From NCBI RefSeq assembly GCF_012927205.1, contig NZ_JABBGC010000002.1:1302001-1366000 (forward strand): a DNA stretch of 64,000 bases, given 5' to 3'. Under the pieces are notes generated by a model. It was given only the letters and a program-made list of their open reading frames with translations, did no database searches and was not told the origin of the DNA. The stretch is from Chitinophaga fulva (GTDB lineage Bacteria; Bacteroidota; Bacteroidia; Chitinophagales; Chitinophagaceae). Shown here in pieces: positions 34,101-39,600 of this stretch. The translations under genes were made by a program, and so were the position numbers. Numbering within the stretch: position 1 is the first letter of the stretch; each line of letters begins with the position of its first letter.

Positions 34101-36598
34101 ATGTTACTGATGCTGATGTCGGGGTATGCCTGCCGGAAGCGCTCCACATGCTTTTCAGACATCTTTTCACCACCGGTGAGAATAGCCGACAGCCGGCCAA
34201 AGACGGTAATATCGGTATCCACCAGCTGATTAAACCAGCTGGTAGTAATAAACAACGTAGTTACCTCCTTGCGGTAAAGCTCCTGTTTAAAAACGGCACT
34301 GTCGAGCAGGCTGTCACCGACGCTGAGCGCCAGGCGGCCGCCATGTAGTAATGCGCCCCAGTATTCAAAAGTGGTAGCGTCAAATGCCAGCGATCCGGCT
34401 GAAAGCACGGTGGTGTCCGCATTCAGCGCAACATAGTTCGGCTGCTGCACCAGGCTTGTCACGTTGCGGTGTGTTACCAGCACACCTTTGGGTTTACCGG
34501 TGGAACCAGACGTGTACATCACGTACGCCAGGTCATTGGCGGATGGCGGATTAGCAACCGGGGTATCCGGCTGCCTTGCCAGTAACACCGGCAGCTGATC
34601 TACCAATACCAACTCTTTATCCGGCCTTTCCGTTATAAACCGGTCGTGAAAATCAGTCGTGGTCAACAATACATTACTGCGGCTTTCATCCAGCATAATA
34701 CGCAGCCTTTCTGCCGGATAGGCCGGGTCCAAAGGCATATAGGCCGCTCCTGCCTTCAGTATGGCGAGGATGCCTACCATCATATCGATGGAGCGTTCCG
34801 TGCAAACAGGCACGATACCGCCTTTCTGCACACCCTTGCTACGCAGGTGATGCGCCAGCTGGTTAGACAATGTTTCCAGTTCTCCGTAAGACATCACGGC
34901 GTCACCATACAGGAGCGCCACGGCGTCGGGTGTCTGTAGCGCATGCGCGGAGAACAAAGCTGCAATGGACTGGTCGTCCGCATAAGGCACCGCGGTATTG
35001 TTGAAAGTGATGAGTGCCTGCTCCCGCTCTTCAGCAGACAGCAATGGTAACAAGTGAACCGGCACATCAGGTGTCTGCAACACGTTTTTCAACAGCAGCT
35101 GAAGGTGCCCGATCATCCGATGAATGGTTGATGCATCAAACAGATCGGCGCAATATTCCACGCCGCCTTTCAGGCCATCGTTCGTTTCTTCCATGATCAG
35201 GGTAAGATCGAACTTGGCATTTTCGGTGATGATTTTTTCCTCAGACAACCGTAGTTTACCGGGTGCATCTGCTTTGGACACTGGCGCGTTCTGTAACGCA
35301 AACATCACCTGGAACAGCGGACTGCGGCCGGGATCACGGCCTTTCACCACCGTTTCGATCACTTTTTCCAGCGGCACTTCCTGGTGATCATAAGCGCTCA
35401 GCGTAGTCTGTTTTATTTGTTGCAACAACGCACGGAAAGTAGGATGATCGCTCAGGTCACTGCGCAGCGCCAGCGTGTTCACAAACATCCCGATCAGCGT
35501 TTCCATTTCCGCCCTTGTTCTGCCGGAGACAGGGCTTCCTACAGCAATATCATCCTGGCCGCTATACCGGCACAAGAGTACCTTGAAAGCCGCCAGCAAT
35601 GTCATAAAGAGGGTTACGTCTTCCTGCCGCGACAGCTGCTTCAGCTTTTCGGCCAATGTATGTTCGATGGTAAAATCGATGGTGGCGCCGCGGGTGCTTT
35701 GTACCGCCGGCCGCGGATAATCCAATGGCAATTCCAGCGGAGCAATACCGGACAGCTGTTTCTTCCAGTAGTCCAGCTGTTGCTGCAATCCGCCGCTGCC
35801 CAGCTGCTGGCGTTGCCACAATGCATAATCAGCGTATTGAATTTCGAGCGGCGCCAGTTGTGGCGTGTAACCGTTGGCGTAAGCATCGTACAATGCCTGC
35901 AGCTCACTCACCAGCACACCGGTGGACCAGCCGTCAGAAACGATGTGATGCAGCGTTAGCGCCAGTATATGCGTATCTTCTTTCAGGACGATCAGTTGCG
36001 CGCGCAACAGGTGATCATTAGCCAGATCGAAGGGAATAGCGATGTAATTTTTCAGGAGGTCCTGCAAAGCCGCGTTGTCATGGAGACAATGGGCGCCGTT
36101 TGTGATAGTAAGTTCCCATTGGTCTTTCTCCATCACATATTGGGATGGCCGGCCGGTATCTTCACTGGTACGGATAACGGTACGCAGTATTTCATGGCGG
36201 TTGACAATTTCACGCAGGGCTTTCTCCAGCGCGCTACTGTCCAACGGGCCTTCCATGCGGAGGGCGGCGGACAGGTGATACTGCACGCTACCTTCCAGCT
36301 GATCGATGATCCAGAGCCGCTCCTGGCTGAAAGACAATGGTATAACGGTATCAGCAGCGCGACCGGAGGCCGCCGCAATAGCCGTTCCCGTTACTGCTGC
36401 CGTGCGCTGATGGTATTGCCTGAAATAAGTAATCAGATGTTGTTTGTTGTCCTTCAACACCTTCAGCAGGGAACTGTCGATCTTCTGTTCCTTGTTGACC
36501 TTTACTACCAGGTCGTTTTCGTCATAGGATATTTTTATTCCCGAATCCTGGGCCTTTCCCAGCAAGTCAACGATGTCAATTAAATTAAAGTCTGACAT
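18344..36598 (-). CDS. NRPS C: modules 8-12 with terminal thioesterase
   Basis: 6084 aa, last enzyme of the assembly line. Order: TubC-like docking domain (1-60), C (86-520), A (525-1040), T (about 1066), E (1136-1583), then C-A-T (1603-2640), C-A-T (2658-3690), C-A-T (3703-4745), C-A-T (4760-5800) and a type I thioesterase (about 5806-6084). By A-domain residues the units are Ile/Val (epimerised), Asp, Leu, Asp, Ile/Val. All T domains keep GGxS. The E domain has HHLAVDA and the third C domain HHIASDA instead of HHxxxDG. Only the C domain after the E domain is of the LYRLSGLQEGM type. It begins 43 nt after the NRPS B stop, with no terminator between. The product is a released, perhaps macrocyclic, peptide. 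Confidence 0.95.
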   Translation of the reverse strand: MSDFNLIDIVDLLGKAQDSGIKISYDENDLVVKVNKEQKIDSSLLKVLKDNKQHLITYFRQYHQRTAAVTGTAIAAASGRAADTVIPLSFSQERLWIIDQLEGSVQYHLSAALRMEGPLDSSALEKALREIVNRHEILRTVIRTSEDTGRPSQYVMEKDQWELTITNGAHCLHDNAALQDLLKNYIAIPFDLANDHLLRAQLIVLKEDTHILALTLHHIVSDGWSTGVLVSELQALYDAYANGYTPQLAPLEIQYADYALWQRQQLGSGGLQQQLDYWKKQLSGIAPLELPLDYPRPAVQSTRGATIDFTIEHTLAEKLKQLSRQEDVTLFMTLLAAFKVLLCRYSGQDDIAVGSPVSGRTRAEMETLIGMFVNTLALRSDLSDHPTFRALLQQIKQTTLSAYDHQEVPLEKVIETVVKGRDPGRSPLFQVMFALQNAPVSKADAPGKLRLSEEKIITENAKFDLTLIMEETNDGLKGGVEYCADLFDASTIHRMIGHLQLLLKNVLQTPDVPVHLLPLLSAEEREQALITFNNTAVPYADDQSIAALFSAHALQTPDAVALLYGDAVMSYGELETLSNQLAHHLRSKGVQKGGIVPVCTERSIDMMVGILAILKAGAAYMPLDPAYPAERLRIMLDESRSNVLLTTTDFHDRFITERPDKELVLVDQLPVLLARQPDTPVANPPSANDLAYVMYTSGSTGKPKGVLVTHRNVTSLVQQPNYVALNADTTVLSAGSLAFDATTFEYWGALLHGGRLALSVGDSLLDSAVFKQELYRKEVTTLFITTSWFNQLVDTDITVFGRLSAILTGGEKMSEKHVERFRQAYPDISISNIYGPTENTTFSLSYHINSKGLIPNTPIGVPLNNRTAYVLDSAQQLVPVGVSGELYVGGAGLALGYLDRPELTAEKFVPHPFSDNPEEKLYRTGDRARWQPDGNIMYLGRIDDQVKIRGHRIEPGEIENILLTFPAVAQGVVVVKTDDKGTKRLVAYVVPVDTLDKDQLVSYLKAKLPEYMVPSQIVPMDKFPVTANGKIDKRALPEPALESAATASYVAPRNTIEEALASVWQELLGVQQVGIYNNFFELGGDSIITIQAVGRIRRAGYELQPRDIFVHQHIAALAAHIQTNAGRAATGEQGTLTGASGLLPIQQWLLNLDTAAVNHFNQSVLLGIDKKVSAETLTPAIQQLVSHHDALRFVYQQQDGVWQQAYGTFEGAVEVADLRGVAPKQLPAAVTATADRYQASLDIKKGTLVKAVLILTPETEAANRLFIVVHHLAVDAVSWRILLEDLQLLLQGQQPEQKTSSYRQWQQALTDYGMSQRGLSQVAYWEKVAQQSLTLKTDKTITGAVTVSDVGSYSAQLGTDVTRQLLKDTSKAYHTEINDVLLTALALTLSAWNNESAVIIGLEGHGREDINKQIDTSRTVGWFTNLFPVLLEPGNHPHAGEALKAVKEQLRSIPDKGLGYGVLKYLNKIPALQGANPWNVVFNYLGQTDNLKDEAGLFTGASESSGADTAPAFPLQELLTVTGLVRDGQLHLDWNYSTGHFEAATIARLAKEYLSQLEQLVAHCVTVQTPVFTPSDYGLGAWVSNDELDSFLDAAHNGAPRRDQVESLYRLSGLQEGMLFHNLYAAEGGTYTEQMTVDIDDLHVDAFVKSWDLLLEKHSILRTAFYYDRFSIPVQCVYKKVKLPVEILDYTAFDEDEQNRLYQELLATDLRKGFDFTEAPLTRITLVRLHENNFRMLWTFHHILLDGWSLSVLIEGLLVGYDALLTGSTLPSLKEDHFEEYIRYLDRQDKAETERYWKGYLHELNEATLLPFIGNTTARTKGVGAYHNRKLVLDAAFTQQLSRFAQRHHITVNTLMQGVWAYLLYAYTGHRNVAYGVTVSGRPDSLASAEKGVGLYINTLPLHTAVDESSNIIDWLKQIQAGQLLNREHQYNNLQEVQQWAGVNGDLFDSSITFQNYPVNEVVNAKEWQLKVKYVETHPHTNYPLTIIISISTETSLVFAYNTALLDDHYLEAITGHFKQVLQQVATGVAETIQDIELLTPTEKQQLLNTATVAYPAHTTLIDIFEAQADRVPEQTAVRCEELVLTYSQLDKRATQLAHYLRGKGVTTGSLVPLYLERSADILVALLGILKAGGAYVPIDPDFPAERVAFMLADTKAKVIVTNHACAGKLPLAGQEVITLDDDAAILDTMPATRMAREWIHGQPVYVIYTSGSTGNPKGVIVTHQNLMDYVYGLKHALPLEESRSFGLMSSIATDLGNTVVFGALATGGALHVFTKDAVNDAERIAAYFAAHPVDCIKIVPSHWKALSLPGNLLLPRKLLIFGGEALDAGVITTIRASGSNCTVVNHYGPTETTIGKLIHIVQPERIYEQQVPIGKPFSNTRIYVVSPAGKLSPVGVSGELYIGGDGVATGYLNQETLTSEKFVADRFLPGVSSLLYRTGDLVKYLPDGNILFLGRADDQVKIRGYRVELGEIENALVKSGLTEQAVVLAKPDRNGDKRLVAYILRGSGVDKDALLAYVKNELPDHMHPALWSVVDSFPLMANGKVDRKALPDPDETIETQQGYVAPETATEKKLAAIWSVLLEVDEVGLYDDFFALGGHSLLAIRLISAIRKQMEAEVTIGDVFDYPTVAALAGQLAQRTTQASAPAIVRKERPARIPLSFSQERLWFIDRMEGSVHYHVPAVLRLKGALDTVALATALKTIIERHEVLRTVIEHDGAETWQRVLEADGWQLQIIAGTAFMAETALQDYIARLVNTPFDLANDYMLRAHLIARQQEEYVLVVTQHHIASDAWSNGIIVSELVELYDALTTGRTPSLPQLGIQYADFAIWQREYLAGSVLQDKVAYWRNKLSGTATLQLPTDFPRPAVQSTRGSMYSFRFDHELSAALQALSQQQGTTLFMTLLAAFKVLLYRYSGQEDICVGVPIAGRTRQETEGLIGFFINTLALRTDLGNDPAFTTLLQQVKQTTLGAYEQQDVPFEQVVDAVVRERDISRTPLFQVMFVLQNAPEEGDLKLGKLALAQQESAHTTSRFDLSWSLIEGTDGLMGSVEYCLDLFHESTIQRMVAHFEQLLRAIVQAPGVAIDELALVTSAETTQLLHAFNQTTVAYPAEDTMLSLFAAQVAMRPNATALASAAAAVTYKTLDERADQLARYLLGQGVKAGDRVPVCLERSPDIVMAMLAIMRTGAAYVPVDPAYPLDRIRYMLRDSGATVMITDSQSNDSLPEIDQLTVIRLDVDRETINRYKSIARLPEVTAGHVAYLIYTSGSTGQPKGVMVPHRGLSNLVHWHQEAFRVNAHSRATAVSGVGFDAFGWEVWPYLAAGAYVYLPDNDTRVLMPSLIALHRQQGFTHAFISTAQVQEFIRAAADKILPLQYLLTGGDQLPATDISGLSYKIINNYGPTENSVVATWYELTAADKDRAPVIGCPVSNTRVYILNRREKLCPAGIAGEICLSGDSLALGYLGRPDLTQEKFVPDPFHAGSQLYKTGDLGRWLPDGTIEYLGRLDEQVKVRGYRIELGEIESALAASGQVQQAVVVARKDHEGNRQLVAYVVPAGDYQKADTVAFLKQRLPDYMVPALWVTLEKLPLTANGKIDKNALPVPDMNSILVNVYVAPRNATEETLAAIWQEVLGRQQTGIYDNFFECGGNSLQVVRVIALVRSRLQVEVPIRTVFAHPTVAQLATWLATTAGVQPAAPALTAQARGPRIPLSFSQERLWFIHQLEGSVQYHIPQLLLLNGDLNVVALERSLQTLVNRHEVLRSVMKEDDGNVYQEIQPTDTWTLDVIDNVDEYTNEATREAYLGELVRTPFDLSRDHLLRAHLLRIDHQKHLLVLVIHHIAADGWSMGIATSEVMALYNAFAGGGEAQLPELPLQYADFAIWQRAQLSAEVLDRKLTWWKNKMNDVAPLELPTDFTPPSTISMKGARIGVSLSPSLGRQLQQLALQQDATLYMVLLSAFKVLLHRYSGQDDISVGTSAAGRTQQETQNLIGFFINTLALRSDLGNNPAFTELLQQVKQTTLDAFDHQEVPFEKIVEAVVKDRDPNRRPLFQVMFVMDNTPSSPDFHLHNLTLAPEEITHTTARFNIILSMTEDSDGHLYAAVEYAMDLFREDTIRQMLAHFETLLEAVVAAPQQKIDQLALLTGEEQQQQLAALSQAVGYPRQQTFLHWFEAAARHHAGSNALAFEGQLLTWKALDQRSASLAHYLRSKGVGANVLVPVCVDRSLDMLVAVMGILRAGGAYVPVEPDFPAERIKYMLQDTRATVMVSLGQHRDIIPAVEGLEVIFLDEQQSIINGYTTTDQLELPAPSAIAYVIYTSGSTGTPKGVKVTHHNLADYIAGLRAHLPIDECHSFGLLSSIATDLGNTVLFAALSIGATLHLFSKDTINDAQKVLSYFERHEIDCIKIVPSHWKALSEPEQLLLPAKLLIFGGEALENSVVKAIRAANAECVVVNHYGPTETTIGKLLHIVNAQTEYGAFIPVGKPFSNTRAYVLNPEKQLCPVGVPGELYIGGEGVAAGYLHNDALTADRFVADPFTTNPADWLYRTGDRVKLLPDDNILFLGRIDDQVKIRGYRVEPGEIGRVLEQCPGVIQAVVIAREDNTGNKRLLGYVVPANDFDAAAVLDQLRTQLPDYMVPAMITPLDVFPMLANGKIDKRALPDPEKVQADTAEFAAPVTAVQLGLAAIWEKLLEVEQVGLHDDFFALGGHSLLAIRLISAIRKQLQLEVTIGDVFDHPTIGGLATLLESRKGTVQAPDLQRKERPANIPLSFSQERLWFIDQVEGSLHYHLPTVLRLKGPLDSEALARAAQAIINRHEVLRTVISSSDGQSWQRIMPQDSWRMEIYEEPSFRNDTTALHAFVEELITQPFDLSADHMLRVQLIVLGREEHILVATLHHIASDGWSTGVLVKELAAFYEAYAAGREPELAPLELQYADYAIWQREHLSGEALAKQLGYWEQKLSGVAALQLPLDYPRSAVQSNRGATTTFILDRELSDKLHALAKQEGATIFMTLLAAFQVLLYRYSGQDDICVGSPIAGRTRQELESLIGFFINTLSLRADMSANPSFATLLQQVKQTTLEAYAHQEVPFEKIVEVVAKDRDLSRNPIFQVALVLQNLPDVPELKLGELVMTEEGAEHTTAKLDLTVLFREGPEGLGASVEYCADLFDASTIERMISQFKRLLGAIVEAPQTPVAALPLLDAADEKMLLEDFNDTAVAYPEDQTIVQLFAAQARQRPNDVAVLFREEKITYRELDEWSDRLALYLQQQGVKEEMMVPVCIPRSPEMMVAILAILKAGGAYVPLDPDYPAERISFMLEESNSHISLTVSPYVPRLTAERPEMTHLCIGELYKILPAYKEGAVQNKLEAGSLAYVMYTSGSTGKPKGVLVTHRNVTSLVMQPNYVSLQPTDAILSAGSLSFDATTFEYWGALLNGGRLVLSPENNLLDTEVLKQELYGKEVTVLFITTGWFNQLVDTDVSVFAHLQAILTGGEKMSEKHVVRFRTAYPDIKISNIYGPTENTTFSLSYPIHEKGLTVNTPIGMPLNNRTAYILDAALQLVPVGVAGELYVGGDGVARGYLNREELTAERFIAHPYGKRPGDRLYKTGDMARWRADGAVEYLGRQDDQVKVRGFRIELGEVESVLLQYPQVSQTVVIAKAGENGNKRLLGYIVPKGDFEKDKLVAWLRERLPDYMVPSYLIPLEKLPMTANGKVDKKALPDPDTIIHSGNAYVAPATPTEKALAAFWTEQLEMEKVSIHDNYFEAGGNSLLAIHLIAVIRKQLAGEISISDIFDYPTIAELANVLDQRAMARVNAAGQIGGFDGNPHILPLNKGSQASPLFFLPGGNGICEGYTVLGAELEDVGALYGLQMMGIFEGEKPLDNVPAIATQNIAWMKTVQPAGPYRLIGHSLGGQVAYEMTRQLEQLGEKVEALFILDTHVAPARSVLDNDTLYNSLLEAFEVYKIAVKPYPEWVKALKPAIEGLEPKAVIPFVLEYLKEHVPEEKEHLGFVMRMFDMATHSLFMQYTVAGQADTALTVIRAEERNVTDNDDSLGWAPFGTRSTALRAPGDHISMTKETGAATVAIHIKTQLNHI
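19200..22325 (-). other. NRPS module 12 (C-A-T, Ile/Val)
   Basis: C domain of the LCL type (PLSFSQERLWFID, HHIASDG), A domain with the eye-read code D-A-F-F-L-G-I-T-F-K (close to Ile and Val codes), T domain SIHDNYFEAGGNSL. It is the last extension step before the thioesterase. The A domain is nearly a copy of that of module 8. Confidence 0.8.
22390..25490 (-). other. NRPS module 11 (C-A-T, Asp)
   Basis: LCL-type C domain (HHIAADG), A domain code D-L-T-K-I-G-H-I-G-K, the Asp code, read from ATDLGNT, IKIVPSHW, LIFGGEA and NHYGPTETTIG. T domain GLHDDFFALGGHSL. Confidence 0.85.
25540..28630 (-). other. NRPS module 10 (C-A-T, Leu)
   Basis: LCL-type C domain whose active-site motif is HHIASDA, not HHxxxDG (GCC codon, minus strand, near 28230). 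The A domain code D-A-W-F-L-G-N-V-V-K matches Leu. T domain GIYDNFFECGGNSL. Confidence 0.85.
28690..31790 (-). other. NRPS module 9 (C-A-T, Asp)
   Basis: C domain of the post-epimerase (DCL) type, starting LYRLSGLQEGMLFH, with HHILLDG. A domain code D-L-T-K-I-G-H-I-G-K (Asp). T domain GLYDDFFALGGHSL. It accepts the D-residue made by module 8. Confidence 0.85.
31800..36345 (-). other. NRPS module 8 (C-A-T-E, D-Ile/Val)
   Basis: LCL-type C domain (HHIVSDG), A domain code D-A-F-F-L-G-I-T-F-K (Ile/Val like), T domain GIYNNFFELGGDSI of the type that feeds an E domain, then an E domain (about 31850-33190) with HHLAVDA in place of HHLAVDG. Confidence 0.8.
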
Positions 36599-36641
36599 AA
36601 ACGGTTGTTTGAATAATGAAAAGAATTAATGGGGTTCTACT

Positions 36642-39600
36642 TTATAGGGTGATGGTTTCGAGATTATCATCATCATCATCATCTGCCGGAGGCTGATCAA
36701 GATTTAACCGGATGTACCGTGCCAGCTGTTCGATGGTAGCCAGCTGGAAGAAGGTCCTGACATTTACCTCCACACCAAATTGCCTGCGGACAGTGGACGT
36801 GAGCCGTATCACCTGCAGTGAGTGGCCGCCCAGTTCAAAGAAATTGTCCTTCACGCCTGCTTTTTCCACGCCGAGCAATTCCTCCCAGACAGTGGCCAGT
36901 TGGGCTTCCGTTTCATTACGCGGAGCAACATACGTTTGTGACGACCATCCCTGTACTTCATCCGGCGCCGGCAATGCCTTACGGTCTATTTTACCGTTGG
37001 CCGTCAGCGGCAGCTTTTCCAGCGGCACCAGCCAGGACGGCACCATATACTCCGGCAGGCGGCCTTTCAGGAACGCATATACGTCATCGCGATGGTAGGC
37101 ATCAGTAGTGACCACATAAGCCGCCAGTTGTTTGTGGCCTTTGCGGTCCGCACGGGCCACCACCACCGCCTGCTGTATCTGTTCATGCAGCTGCAGCGCG
37201 TGTTCTATCTCACCCAGTTCCACCCGGAAGCCACGTACTTTCACCTGATCGTCCATACGGCCGAGGTATTCTACCGTACCATCAGGGAGCCAGCGGCCAA
37301 GGTCACCGGTGCGGTACATCCGTACAGCCATTCCCGTTATAAACGGATCGGTGATGAATTTTTCGGCTGTCAATTCCGGGCGTTTGAGGTAGCCTCTTCC
37401 TACTCCTACACCTGAAACGCATACCTCACCGGGCACGCCGGGCGGGCATAGTTGCATGGCCTCATTCACCACGTAGATGTTGAGGTTCTGTATCGGATAT
37501 CCCAGCGGGATGTTAGATTGTGCCGGCGTCTCATACATGATATAGTGGCAGATATCGTCTGATGCTTCCGTAGGACCGTAGGCATTCACGACCGGGATGC
37601 GGTTGTAATGCGCATGCATGAACCATTGTGCCAGCACCTGTTGACTGACCGCTTCACCGGTTACGAGCAGGAATTCCAGGTCATCCAGTTTCACGGGGAT
37701 GTTTTCCTGCAATACCGTTGCCAGATAAGAAGGCACCAGTTCCAGGATGGTCACCTGCTGGCGGTCAACCGCGCGCATCAGCTGCTCCGGTTCCAGGATC
37801 GTTTCTTCGGAATAGATGATGGTGGTACCGCCGCAAAGCAATGCAGCCATCATTTGCCATACCGAGATATCGAAAGTATAGGAAGCCGTGAAGGCAATCA
37901 CCGCACGATGGTCCAGCCGGAGATCATTGACTTTCGCATAGAGATGGTTCAACATGCCCCGGTGTTCTATCAGCACGCCTTTAGGCTTGCCGGTGGAACC
38001 GGAGGTATAGATGATATAAGCCAGGTCGGCAGGAGATGGCAGCAGCAACGAACCAGCCACAGGTTGGCGGAAGATTTCTTCGCGGCGATCATCCAACGCA
38101 ATAACGCGGGCGTTGGTGATAGCCGTTATTTTTTCCTTCAGCAACAGGCTGCTCAATACCACCGTAGCTTCCACGTCTTCCAGCAGGAAGGCAATTCTTT
38201 CCGCCGGATATGCGGTATCTACCGGCACATAGGCGCCGCCGGCCTTCAGGATGCCCAGTATACCGACGACCATCTCAGGTGACCGCTCTATACAGATGGG
38301 CACAGGCATATCTTTTTTCACGCCCAGGCTTTGCAGGTAATGCGCCACCTGGTTGGAACGTTCTTCGAGCATGCGGTAAGTCAGCTCCGTTCCTTCGAAG
38401 ATGATGGCTGTGGCATCCGGCATCATATCCGCTCTCTCACGGATAATGGACACGGCCGTCTTCTCCTGCGGGAAGGCCACTTTACGGCTGTTCAGTGTTT
38501 CAGTCAGCAGTATCCGTTCTGCTGCCGTTAGTATATCGAGTTGATGCAGTTGTATGTTGTCGTTGGCGGTCATCTGCAACAACACCTCTTCAAAATGCCC
38601 GCGGATAGCGGCAATATAAGTATCTGCCAACAGGTCTGCATTGTAGCGCAGGGTGATGCGGATGGTATCCGACACAGCAGCCAGTATCTCCAGCGGCAGG
38701 TTGGTCTGTTCATGTACCACAATATTCTCTACGCCGAGTGCGCCTTCCTGTGCAGCCATCATTTTGCTCACGGGGTAATTTTCGTATACCAGCAGGCTGT
38801 CAAACCAATCTCCCGTAATGCCGGTCCAACGCTGCATATCATCCAGCGGTGTGTACTGGTACTCGCGGCATTGCAGCTGCGATGCCTGTAATTCCTGCAA
38901 CCATCCGGTCACTGGTTTAGCCGGATCGATGACGGCGCATAAAGGCAGGGTATTGATATACATCCCCACCGCCTGCTCTACACCCGGCAGCCCTTCCGGC
39001 CTGCCAGACACGGTGATGCCGAAGGTAACCTCCCGGCGGCCGGTGTAGCGGTATAACAGGTACGACCATACGCCCTGTATGATGGTATTTGGCGTAATAC
39101 GGTGACGATGAGCGAAACGGTTGATATTGCGGGTGGCTGCTTCGTCCAGCTCCAGCAACTCCTGCCGGTAACTGCCTACGCCGGCGTTGCGGGCTTCCGC
39201 AGCACCGATAAAGGGCAGCAGGGTGGCATCTGTGGCATCTTTGATATAATTGCGCCAGAAAGCTTCTTCCTGCTCTTTGTCCTGGCGCTCCAGGTAGCGG
39301 ACATAGTTTTCATAACGGTCTTCCGTGAATGCCGGCAAAGGCGCCTGCTTCACCACCGCTTCGTATATCCGTAACAGATCTTCCAGTATCAGTGGCAATG
39401 ACCATCCATCAAACAAAATATGATGAGAAGTCCATACCATGCGGTGACGGTTGTCCTCCAGGCGGATAAGCGCCAGCCGCATCAGTGGCGGGTGACTGAA
39501 GTCAAACCCTCTTTTACGGTCGGCCTCCAGGAAAGCTGCCAGGTCTTCCTGCTGCTCTTCCGGTGTAAGACCGCGATAATCCTGTAATACCACCGGCAGC

